From Ectocarpus siliculosus (Eukaryota > Sar > Phaeophyceae > Ectocarpales > Ectocarpaceae): a DNA stretch of 64,000 nt. The stretch's first letter is position 1. The number at the start of each line of letters is the position of its first letter. The stretch lies in assembly GCA_000310025.1 (NCBI GenBank), contig FN648151.1, positions 1 to 64,000 on the forward strand, read 5' to 3'. Positions 1-10,288 of the stretch are shown here, piece by piece. The position numbers and the translations under genes are program-made. The notes under the pieces were generated by a model, which was not told the DNA's origin, ran no database searches, and saw only the letters and a program-made list of their open reading frames with translations.

Positions 1-240
1 GTCACGACCTCGTCCTTTCCATCGGACAGGTGGCGTTGTCGCGGCCGTGACCGTGTTCGGTAGCAGGCGGCTGGGCAGCTCATGATGTTGTGGGTTTGAC
101 CATTTGCCGATATGATCACCCCGGGGGCGGGTGATGGTAGCCACCGCTAATATCGACCAAAACGTGTGGTATTTGCCGCGTGTACGATATCAAATTGCGG
201 AACGTTTTCACCATTGTTTGTCGCTACATGCTGACTGCAG

Positions 241-2711
241 GTTGTGCCGCACGAGGTGATGGGCATGTCAAACTACAACAAGAACCTGTTCGTCGGGCTG
301 GGGGGAAAAGACGCCATCGACCTTTCTCACTTCATCGGGGCCTGTTACGGGATGGAGAGGATGATGGGAAGGGCGGACAATCCCCTGAGGCGCATCCTCA
401 ACCGCGCGGCGGACGATTTTTTGCAAAAGCTGCCCCTGGTGAGAGTAACACGGTGGAGGCAACCAAGTCGACTCAAAACCCGTGCCTGGAAGTTGGTTGC
501 TGTGAACCTTGAATGCCCTTTGGCAGTGCTGCCCTTGCCTTCCGGCTTTTAGCCGCGTACCTGTTTCCACTCACCTTCTCTGCCCGACCCCCGTCCCCCG
601 CTCGCAGGTGTATATTTTGACAGTGATAGGGCCTGCAGGAAACAGTGGGGGGCTGGCCCTCCGAGGACTGTTCATTGGAAACGACGAGGAGTGCTTCAAC
701 GCAGCTGCCAAGCTGTCACTGGAAGTCAACTTCACCCTTGTACCAAGGCCTATCCAGAAGGTCAGTGCCACAAAACCAGACGTGTGAACGGGGGGGGGGG
801 GAGGGAACCCGGCGATTTTGCATTTCACCGCAGAAAATGTGGGACATTCCGGTAAGGGACGTAAGATACCGCGGAAATGTCTTCTGGAGACGGGTTTGGA
901 AACGTTATCCGTATTGTGCTTGTAGCAACTTCCAACACCTAGCCAACCATGCCGTCGGGCGAACCAGTCGATCTTGGCGAAATAAGTCGAGTGCCATCAC
1001 CCAGCAGGAATGCGTCCCTCAACCCCCCCTTTAGAGACTTCAGCACATCCCTTCGAATGGGATATTGTCTCGAACAGGCAGCCTTCGTTCGGTGCTATAC
1101 TACGTGTGTTTTCGAACTCGCGCCCAACTCCCCCACCGCTATGCATGTAATAGCCGACTTTTTTTTTATGTTCTCGACGTTTCATTTCAACGAGCGACGC
1201 CTTCCTCTTGCGTGCACTTCCTCCTGGCAAGGCGGTTGTGTTCCTAGACCGCGATGAATTCAAATCCACGTGGTTGGGGAACAAGAGCATCTACCGGACG
1301 AGGATGGCGATGGCGGACGGCGGGGAGCTCATCGTGATGGCCCCGGGGGTCGCCAAGTTCGGCGAAGACCCCGACATTGACGCCCTCATTCGCAGGGTGA
1401 GGTGGCTAGCGTGCTCGACATCAATTTGCGTGCATACAACCTCGTCGCGCTGGGGTGCTAAACGCCCCTTGTGGAGCCGCGACCTCTGCCGTGGTTGTAG
1501 CGGTGTCGCTGGGAAGCCTTGTCTGGTAATGTAGGTGACCGCAGGTTCCGGTATGGGGGATTGAATCACACTGCTTTATCGGCCCTCTCTCACCAAAGTC
1601 GAGCGCGTCTATTACCTTCTGCTCCGCGTGCCCTCAATCTTGCACCGCAAGTAAACAAGGTGGGCGTATGCAAATATATGGTGTGGTTAGAACACATCCA
1701 TGCTGACCATTGCACGGAACGTGCCCTCCTTCGCTCGTGCTGGTGGGTGGCAGTACGGCTACCGAACAACCCCAGAAATTATGGAGTTCTTGAAGAAGGC
1801 CCTCGAGCTGCAGAAGAGTCTCAGTGCCGCGGCGCATCTCATCCATGGTTCCTCCGAAGGACGCTTCACCATCACCTACTGCCCCGGGGGGCTAACTCGG
1901 GAGGATGTGGAAGGAGGTGAGGGTGTCGGGAGAGACTACTTGTTTGTTTCTGGTGGCCTTCGCGGAATGTATTTGCTTTTGGTGGCCTTCGTGGGATCAT
2001 CGCCATCGCTGCTATGCAGACACATGGCTTCGGCGCTTGAGAACAACTATTTGCTTTTGACCGAGGCTGGTGGTCTTAGTTACTCTTGTGGGCTACAAAT
2101 AGACACTATATAGGTTTTAGTGTAGGGGTGCTTATCCGGGCTCGCAAGTGGTGCTCGATTTCTTACGTTCGATAAGTTGTGGCTCCGATATAAGACGGTC
2201 GTCACGGACTCGACCCTCTATGTTTAGCATACTTTGAGTACTCTCTTATTCCGGTCGTCAGAAGGGGGCTCCGATAAAAAAGGGTCGAGGGCCTTTGTCA
2301 CACCACCTTCTTATACCGGAGCCACAACTTCAACGTTGAGCATGCAGTTCTTAACCGCCAAGCTGTCAGTTGAGTGCGGGCGGTATCTGTAGTCGACAAC
2401 CCCGCGAAAATGTGCCCCGCCTCTGTCTCCAAGCCTGCCTAACCACGGAGTTCCACGATCTCTCCACCCCTCCGCTCCGCACCTGCCCACGCACCCAAGT
2501 GGGCTTCAACTACGCCCCCCTTGCGGAGATGATGGAGCGCTACCCGCCCTCGGAGATGCGCGAGGGTTTCAACGACAACGGGGAAGAGACGGTGTTTTTT
2601 GTCTCGAATCCCGCTCTTGGGCTGTGGGCCGTGCGAGACCGCCTCATGAGGGAAGGGGAGGACCAAGGAGGGGGGGGGGAAGAAGAGGAACAGGCGCCTG
2701 TACAAATATAG
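241..2711 (+). CDS. LarA-type (DUF2088) nickel-dependent racemase/epimerase-like protein, 3' part
   Basis: Five exons are visible: 241-438, 608-760, 1232-1396, 1754-1916 and 2500-2711, all GT-AG with matching phases (0,0,0,1), giving 296 C-terminal residues; the 5' exons lie before the window. Family knowledge: LarA enzymes racemise or epimerise 2-hydroxy acids with a nickel-pincer cofactor. The visible part opens with VVPHEVMG, then NYNKN and a following SHFIG; these fit the His, Lys and His that hold the cofactor and nickel in LarA. Further family-like blocks are RGLFIGNDEECF, STWLGNKSIYRTRMA, DGGELIVMAPGV, HLIHGSSEGRF and ISNPALGLWA-like VSNPALGLWA. The last 20 residues are a Gly/Glu-rich tail. 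The substrate cannot be told from sequence. The family is mostly bacterial, so a bacterial origin followed by intron gain is plausible but inferred. The first 240 bases look intronic; I could not place an exon there. Confidence 0.85.
2174..2330. mobile_element. Small MITE in the last intron of the LarA-like gene
   Basis: The two ends form an inverted repeat: AAGTTGTGGCTCCGATATAA at the left and its near complement ending CGGAGCCACAACTT at the right, about 157 bp apart. It lies in the intron between the exons ending at 1916 and starting at 2500. No coding capacity. The arm resembles the ends of the 36684-37530 element (GTGGC, CCG/ACG, TAAGA and GTCGT blocks in the same order), so the two may belong to one Tc1/mariner-like group. 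Confidence 0.6.
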
Positions 2712-3305
2712 TATTGGAGGAATCGGCAGGGGGGAGGTGGTGCTGTGTGCGTTTCTCCGTTGCCAGGGCGGTGATTGTGATTGAACCGCTTGTGTTTGTG
2801 TCGTTTTTTCTGGTGGCGTGCGTTGTACTACGGCTGTAGCGGTGTGTTAGCCCTTTGTCTTCTGAACATTGCAGGGCAGTACGTGTGCATGGCTGGAAAT
2901 AGATATTTAACGTGGCAACGACGATAATACGCCGTCGTGTCAAGGGAGTCAGGTCTTAAAAGGCCAAGGGAAGTACAGAAGTCATGTTCTCTTCACCATA
3001 TACAGGTGTCTTTGGAGGAGGAAATCTAACGTGTCTCTTGTCGCGTTCGGGAAAGGGGTGTTGTGTACCAGCGGCATGGCCATTTGACGACGCGTTCGGA
3101 AGACCTGAAAGCACGACTTGAACGTCATCGAAACTTGAAGAACCGAGGAGCTTGGCCGCCGAGTCTCGCTGGTATGGTGCGTGCGCGTCCACGTTGTATT
3201 GCGGTCTTCAAGCCGAAGTTTTTTTGGGAAACACTAAACACAAAATTATGAAAAAGTGCTACACGGATAGACCGGCGAACCTCTGGCTCCCCTATATATT
3301 CATTC

Positions 3306-3450
3306 TTTTATTTTTTCGTCTTTACTTCGAATCACATCAGTGTTCACAGCACTTGTGCGGTTTACTCCAACCCGTGGTCACGCAGTAGGGTTTCTCTCCC
3401 TGAGACCCCCTACCCACCCCTCTTGCGGTACTTTGCCTTCGATTCATGCG
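3306..3450 (-). repeat. Truncated copy of the tRNA-headed SINE (3' part only)
   Basis: Read on the minus strand this matches the 3' half of the SINEs at 42585-42907 and 52862-53171: the blocks ATCGAAGGCAAAGTACCGC, GTGACCACGGGTTGGAGTAA, a hairpin-like CACAAGTGCTGTG and a terminal A-rich tail (here the T-rich start near 3306). The tRNA-like head is absent, as expected for 5' truncation during target-primed insertion. More diverged than the other two copies. Confidence 0.7.
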
Positions 3451-4120
3451 CTCGCTTCTTGCAGTTTTATCCTTTCCTGCGTTATTCAAAGGGTGCAACA
3501 CACTTGACTTTCCGATGACTGAGTCTTCCGGGGGGGAGGCAAGAGCAGAGTACATTGTGGTGTTGGCCACAATCCCTTCACAACATCCTATTTTCTCCCA
3601 CGCGATTTTCGCCAGGGTCGCAGAGAGACAGAGACAGGCAGACAGACAGACAGAGAGTGGGATAGCACCAGGGCCGAGCACTGCGCCACACGCAAGGGAA
3701 ATCTTTTTCCCGTTCGAGGTAGAGATATAGGAGGGGTGGCAAGTTCCTTACAAGTGCGTGCGTTGTTTGGATATCGGTGCTAAACGCGTGCGTTTTTTCT
3801 TGGCATTTCGGAGAGTGAAAATGTACCTCTGTCGTTGTGTTCCTTCATTTATCGCGTTGTGGATCATGCCCCAATCTCGCGAATAGTTGCCGCTTCACCG
3901 CATTCTGCACACATGCGCTCAACAATGTACAATGTATGCATACAAAACGGGACAAAGGGGCCGCGGGCCGCGAGCCTACTGCTGTATGTGCATTTTTTTC
4001 GTTTTCTACCGTCCTGTCTTTCATTCGGAGAGAAGCTTAGTGCGGGTCGCAGCCTCCCCCATTGTGCCCCTATCACGGGGTCCCATGTCATGCTGCGGTA
4101 GGAAGTGCTGCAAGATTTGC

Positions 4121-4610
4121 GATTGTTTTTTTTTTTTCTTAAGGACACAATGAATCCATCTCCATCATAGAAAAAAAAAAAAAAAAGAGTCAGAGACAGA
4201 CTAGCAATGACTTCATAGCGTCAAGAGAAGCTACCTGTATGTCTACGATTTCCCAGACAGCATATAGGGGCATCTCCCCTGCGGGTAACAGGCTCAACAA
4301 AACAGTTTGGTAGCTGTCTTGTGTGTCTCGTATATGTCATGTTGGGGAGGTGCAGCAGAAAGGTACTGCTGTTGGGTAGTCGAGCGTTTCGTATTGTTTT
4401 TTTTTTTTTTGACACAACGAATCCATCTCTATCATAGAAAAGAGTCAAAGACAGATTAAAAATGAAATAATTCATAGCGTCAGAGAAAGCTACCTGTATA
4501 TGTCTACGATTTCCCAGACATCATATAGGGACATCTCCCCTGCGGGTAACAGGCTCAACAAAACACGTTTTTTTTTTGTTTCATCAGTGTGACCACAACG
4601 AATCCAATTG
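4121..4610. repeat. Direct duplication with poly-T/poly-A tracts
   Basis: A block of about 180 bp (from a T-run through GACACAAYGAATCCATCTC, ATCATAGAAAAAGAGTCA, TCATAGCGTCA, GAAGCTACCTGTAT, CGATTTCCCAGACA and ATCTCCCCTGCGGGTAACAG to CTCAACAAAAC) occurs at about 4121-4310 and again at about 4393-4566. A third partial start with T-run and CACAACGAATCCA follows at 4568-4600. Non-coding; nature unknown. Confidence 0.75.
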
Positions 4611-5297
4611 TCCCTTTTTTTTCTTTTGGTTCGTTCAAGTTGGTTCGTCGGGCTTTTCGCTGTGCTGTTCGGGCCAAAACATGTCTCGACATGGTGCTCT
4701 CATGAGCACATTCCGGCATTCCGGAGGGATCACTCGCACTTCGTAGATACTAACACGTGCACCACGACCACATACATGAACGTGTGTGCTGTGTGTACTT
4801 CGTAGAACACATGCACCATCACCACTACATCATGCACGTGTGTGATCAATGTAAAAAAATAAAGCCAGCACGAGGTTCAGACCGAGACCGTGAAGATATA
4901 GACAGGTCAGATGGTCACAGACCGTCTATAGTCTCGCGTTTGTCTATCTGGTGCGGGCGAGGGGGATGCAAGCAGAGCGATAGCCGCGTTCAACCGGTCC
5001 AGAAGGTCTTCATATCATCTCTCCAGTCCCCTATCTCCTTGCGCACCGCGCGCGCACACACGCCATGAGAAAAATCGGATGCAGCAGTGGCAAAAATCCG
5101 CCCCCGGTGCTTCTCCGACGGCGGCTAGCCGACAACAGCAGTACATACCCCGAACGACCAGCTTAGCCGCTGCTACTTACTAACTGCCCTCCAACTACAG
5201 CAGTATTATCCACCGTTGTTCCTCTCTCCAAGCACAACGTATCACGCGGAGCCATAGAGCGTAGGCATCGTCGTCGTGCTCCTAACCAACAAACAAG

Positions 5298-8200
5298 ATG
5301 CGGCGTGTGCTCAATGCTACCGCGCTGCTTTGTCTCCTGGCATGTGCAGCGGCCCACACAAGCCATTCCGATCATGACCACGGAAGCCACTCGGATGAGT
5401 CAAGCCACTCGGAGGGGGAGGGCCACTTCGAGGCGGCCGCGGTGTACGACGTGGAGGCGGGCACCAACTCTCTGGCGGCCTACCCCGGGGGGGGAAGCTT
5501 CGAGGAAGAGACTTTCGCGTTTATGGTTGTACCCGCTGCTTCTGCCGACCTTGATGGACTAGAGGGAGCTGAGGAGGACGCTGAGGCTGGTAAGTGTGTC
5601 TCCGATTACTACAAAACTGTTGGTACGCCGGGGGTGTTCTTCCTCCACTGAGCGCATCCCGCTGCAGACTACGTGTGGTTGATGTCGCTGCTGGATATCT
5701 CGATGCAGCATGGGTGTATGCGCATCAATGTTTTTTTTACATAGCCCGACGAAGGGTTTGCCTCCCACACACACCCGGATTTCGGCGGGCCATTACTGTA
5801 ATCTTCCCGATTTTCATTGAGGCAGGCGAGTAATTATAGCTACAAGCGACGCGGCTGCGGTGCGGTGCCGTGTGAGTGCTTATTTGCCATGGAAGTCGGT
5901 GTCGGGTTGACGCCCCGGGAGCGCGTTCCCCCCCACACACTCTGCTTGTCCATGTCGAGAACACTCCGTCTTCTTGTGGCAACCTCACCATGGGGGACGT
6001 GTAAAAGAGCAGAATATTATACGTCGCCCTCTCTTCGTGTGTGCATATGCATACTGCTGTATGTAGTTGAGCCTTTTCGCTGCTGTTGCTGCCTGCTGTT
6101 GCCTCACTATTTTCGATCAACAGAATCGATATTCTATCAAGTATCGCGGATCACCCTGAGGTGGACCAGTGCTCCCGCTTTGCACCTCATTCCGCAGACT
6201 AGACAGCGCACGCTTCCATGTTTTTTCTATGCCATCTTTGTGTGCTTGGGTCACCACCGGCGAGATGTAGAACGATGAACACTTGAATGCAATCGATATC
6301 CGAAGCTATTGTTCTTCAACACGCGAGGGGCTGAGGTGAGAACTCTTGCGCGACGTCGCTGGTTCATTCGTTAGCGAGCAAAAGCCAGTAGAACCCTATT
6401 TCTGTTAACCTGGAAGTCATTTCGAAGAACAAACCAATAAACAGTTGTCGAACAGGACTGGGGGGCGCATGGGCCGGCTCGAATTGCATCCAAGCAGCGG
6501 TACGATGCTGATTGTCAAATGACGAGGGTCCGAACCGTTCAGGTCCGAACACGAGACAGCAAGCAGTGCTTGACGTTGAACAAGCAAGCTTCAAGTCTTC
6601 GTTACCAACAGCAGTATCTTTTCTGTTCGTCTTCGCCAATCATATTTCGATGTCCCTCCCAGCGAGGCGGTGACAGCGAGCGGTAGACTGCCCCGCGTGG
6701 CAACATTGGTGGCAGTCAGTGTAGAGACAGCCGCCGAAAAGGACTCCAAGTTGAAGGCGTGTAGAGAAGAACGGCTATCGTGCGGTCTGTTTGAAGTGAG
6801 CGGTTGGGTTTCCTCAGGCCCGGAATCCAATATTGAGCACGATACTCGTGTGAAGTGTCTGGCTCGAAAGCGATAGAAAAGAACCAAGCCAAGGCGACAG
6901 TAGTTCAAGGCAAACACTGACTTGGGAGATAATTTTCTTCTTTGCAAGCAAATGGCGGTTACGCGCGAAAACTCATTCATACTGAGACCTGTAGAGCTGT
7001 AGAGTCGCCGACGTGTTCCAAGGTCAAACCATCCCTCCATCTTCTCAAGAACAAAACCTTGCGGTTTTGTGATACCAATCCTTTCAGGCACCAACCCAGA
7101 TCGAAAACCTCGCTCTTTGCCTTGTCATACCCGGCTCACACATACACGTGCTTGAATTTGCACACAGCATGGGACGCTGAACAACTGGTCAGATCCCTCC
7201 GCTTTTTACAACAAGCACACCGACCCGTCAACGTCATCGAGCTCTTGCTTGTTTCACCACCTGGTGTAGCCCCCCCCCCCATCTATACATCATGGTTTTC
7301 GTCGCTGGTCACGGACGTTGTTAAACATGCCGACCGTTTCGTGAGCTCGACAACCAGGTTAACGCATCTTTTTGCCGCTGTTTTTTCTTTTTTTCCGGTG
7401 ATCATGATGGCGGTCGAGTAGATCATGTTGTGCGGGGTCGACAACCTTCACTAAAGGGATGATCGCACTGCGTTGTGTCACAGTACATTGATCAAGCACC
7501 CTCGAGGCAGTTACACAGTGCTGGTAACTCTCCCTGGAAGCGCCAGAAAATACGCTGAAGTCGTTTTCCGGTTGCAAGGAAGTAAGCACAAGATGCAGAA
7601 CACCCTTAGCAGCATGCAGCGCACCCTTCATGCGACTCGCCGAATACCTCACGGCGCTTCGCGCTTAGTTTTATGAGAGCCTGGTCCTTTGAAAACCCGG
7701 CGTGCTCCGTCCCGGCTTTGTCGGGATAAGACGTCAATGGTCTAACGACTACGGCATGCACAGCTATGAGAACACCCAGCTGGGTCGCCCCATGCAACAG
7801 ACCCCACCTTCCAAGACCGTCCAGTCCTCCTCGGCAACCAATTTTCACGAGTTGACAATCGTCATCCTCCTCTATACCTGCTCCTGTCACGCCCACCCAC
7901 GCTCTTCCCTCCACCAGCGTGGGACGAGTACACCAGCGGCGCCGAAGATGCGACCGTCCTGGCTTCCGGGGAGTCGGCCACCCCGTCCGCCGACGTTGTC
8001 TACCAGGTCACCCTCGAGGACCCCCTGGTGCTGGTGCCGGTCGACGTTACCGCCGCCGGTGCGTACGCCGTCTTCCTGGAGCACGGGAGCGACGAGGTGG
8101 GCACCGCTTTTGTTTCCCCCTCGGGCGATGTCTTGGTGGCCGGGGCGGAGGAGGGTGGGGACGATGACGGGGAGGAGGAGGAGGAGGAGGAGGAGGATGA

Positions 8201-10288
8201 GACCGGGACTGCGACGGCGGGCAAGTGGGGGAACGCGCTTGTGGCGTCGCTCGTCGTGTCGGCTTGCAGGTCAGTAATGTTGTAAATCATCCCGCCTAAC
8301 AGCTACTAGATAGTGGACCTTATCGCGGACAGTCAGTCTTGAATCCGTATGCCCTCCGAGTCCCTCGGACATTCGCTCTGCCCCAGTCTAGTTTGCTACA
8401 GCGGTTGTTGCCCTGAGGGAAAAAAATCTCCGTTTTCGCCTCAAATTTTGCTATATGGTGTTCGTGTTGCTACAAATTCTCCTAATTTGAGTTGGATGGT
8501 TATGTATTGGCGGTAGCAGTAGCATTCTCGATGTCGTGGTGCTCGTTATGATGGGAGTGGTGGTATTGAATAATTGTCAGGGTGAAACGTTGACGACCAG
8601 TTTTGTTCACTGGGGGGATCGTTGACCACATCATCAATGTAGCGTCGTTCTTCTGCCGCTTTTATTTTCATAGGCTTGCATCTCCGCGAGACAGTCGTGC
8701 GAATGTGATCGATGAAAGGCGGGGCACTTTGTCCTCCGTAACGCCCCTCTTGTGGGCCCTCGATGGTCCGCTCCCCCCCGCGCCAGCACCTACAGCGGCA
8801 TCTCGGCTAGTTCTCGATAACACAATAAGTGGAGTAATTACGAAGGAATACATGATACAGGGTTTCAACTAATTGGATTTTTTGTTTTGTTTTGGTAGGA
8901 CAAGTCATCAAACACGCGGCAAGCGCATGCACAGATCCCCAACCGCCCGCCCCTTGTGAACAAAACAAACGCCATTCCCTCCTTGTCCATGATTGGGGCG
9001 CGCTTGCAGCTTCGCCGGGATCGTGGTGGTGGCCAGCAAGCACGTGGCGAACAACATCGACCTCTCGCACGCCTTCGTCTTTGCGTCCGGCGCTCTCCTG
9101 ACGGCCGCCCTGCTGCACATCATCCCCGAGGCGCTTGAGGGCCTCGAGGAGTCGTACGGCAGCCTCCACGACCTGGGTCTGTACGCCGGCCTGGCCGTCA
9201 TGGGTGGCATGTCCCTGGGCATCGTCCTCCACGCTCTCTTGGAGTCGGGCCACTCCCACTCCCCTGGAGAAAGCCACTCTCACGCGCCGGGAGCGGTCGA
9301 AGCGGGAGGCGGCGGCGCCAAGGCATCCGCATATACCGGCACGTCGGAGGCTACCCTCCCTCCGTCCCCCGTCGAGTCTAACTCGGATAATCTCCAGGCG
9401 TTGATCTCCGCGAGAAAGGGAAAGTCGCTGCTGGACGTCAAGGGGCTGGAGCCGGTTTGCTGGAACGTGATCGCGGGCGACCTGGTGCACAACTTCGCGG
9501 ACGGGGTGGCCATCGGGGCGGCGTTCCTGAGCTGCAGCACGACCATGGGCTGGACCGTCGCCGCGTCCGTGGTCCTCCACGAGGTGCCCCACGAGGTGGC
9601 CGACTTCATGGCGCTCCTAAACGGGGGCATGAGCCTCATGCAGGTGCGGCCGTGTCGCGTGGTGGTGGTGTGGTTGTTCCATGGTACAGGGATGGGCTGA
9701 CTCGCTAGTTTGCGGTAAACAAACTAGGTGTGCGGTGCGGTGGGGGTTGTGAGCCAACAGGCTTAGGTGACCCTTCGACTTCGGATATTTCATGTTCATT
9801 GTCTTTCAATGGACCAGCGTAGCTGCTGGATCTGCTGCTGCCGACGCCACATTTCCATGTTTCTCCAGCGCGAACAGTATCCCACCAATGATGGCGCTGG
9901 CTTACTGCGCCTCTCGTGTATGCACCGCCCCCCACGCCCACCGCGTATTTTTTCTGCGACACCTCCGTAGGCGTTCGTCTACAACTTCCTGTCGGCCCTG
10001 TCCGCCGTGCTCGGCACCGTCATCATCCTCGCGCTGCAAGACACGCTAAGCGAGAAGGACATCGCGATCGTGCTCCTGGTCGGCGCGGGGTCCTTCATCT
10101 TCATCGCCCTCTGCGAGCTGCTGCCGGGGGCCCTCGCCGTCGCCGCCCTCGTCGCCAAGAGGGGCGGGGGCGCCATTGCGCGCTCTCAGGTGCTCAAGCT
10201 GGGGTCGTTCCTTCTGGGGGCGATCGTTATCGGCATCCCTCTGCTCTTCGATGAACACTGCGGCACCGGCCACGATCACGACCATTGA
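5298..10288 (+). CDS. ZIP-family (SLC39, LIV-1-like) zinc/metal transporter
   Basis: Four exons, 5298-5589, 7918-8269, 9010-9643 and 9971-10288, GT-AG, phases 1, 2 and 0, giving 531 residues and ending in TGA. Family role: import of zinc or related divalent metals into the cytosol. An N-terminal hydrophobic signal (about residues 1-19) is followed by a His/Ser/Asp-rich stretch ([21 protein letters not shown]) that could bind metal outside the cell. Eight hydrophobic helices follow from about residue 205. The loop after helix 3 is His-rich ([14 protein letters not shown]). The metal site motifs are HNFADG at about 375-380 and HEVPHE at about 405-410; HExPHE is the signature of the LIV-1 subfamily. 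The tail ends HDHDH. A Glu/Asp run at the end of exon 2 precedes helix 1. The first ATG after an in-frame leader is used because it opens the signal peptide. Intron 1 is 2.3 kb and contains a repeat copy. Confidence 0.93.
7240..7765 (-). repeat. Dispersed repeat R1, copy in ZIP intron 1
   Basis: On the minus strand it aligns over about 500 bp with 10690-11290 (+) and in its distal part with 22755-22945 (+). Shared landmarks are TGCATGCCGTAGTCGTT, AAGCCGGGACGGAGCACGCC, AAGCGCGAAGCGCCGTGAGG, ATCTTGTGCTTACTTCCTTG, CACTGTGTAACTGCCTCGAG and CGACCCCGCACAACATG. A reading frame containing VxDPAQHxLLDxHH is kept in all three copies, so it may be the remains of a coding element, but I do not recognise it. 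Confidence 0.75.

Larger units (their letters stand above)
2712..5297. other. Intergenic stretch between LarA-like and ZIP genes
   Basis: No credible gene seen. It holds a truncated SINE copy (3306-3450) and a tandemly repeated block with poly-T/poly-A tracts (4121-4610), listed separately. The rest, including the last 690 bases before the ZIP start, is unassigned; the latter should hold the ZIP promoter and 5' UTR, but no convincing TATA box was identified. Confidence 0.5.
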
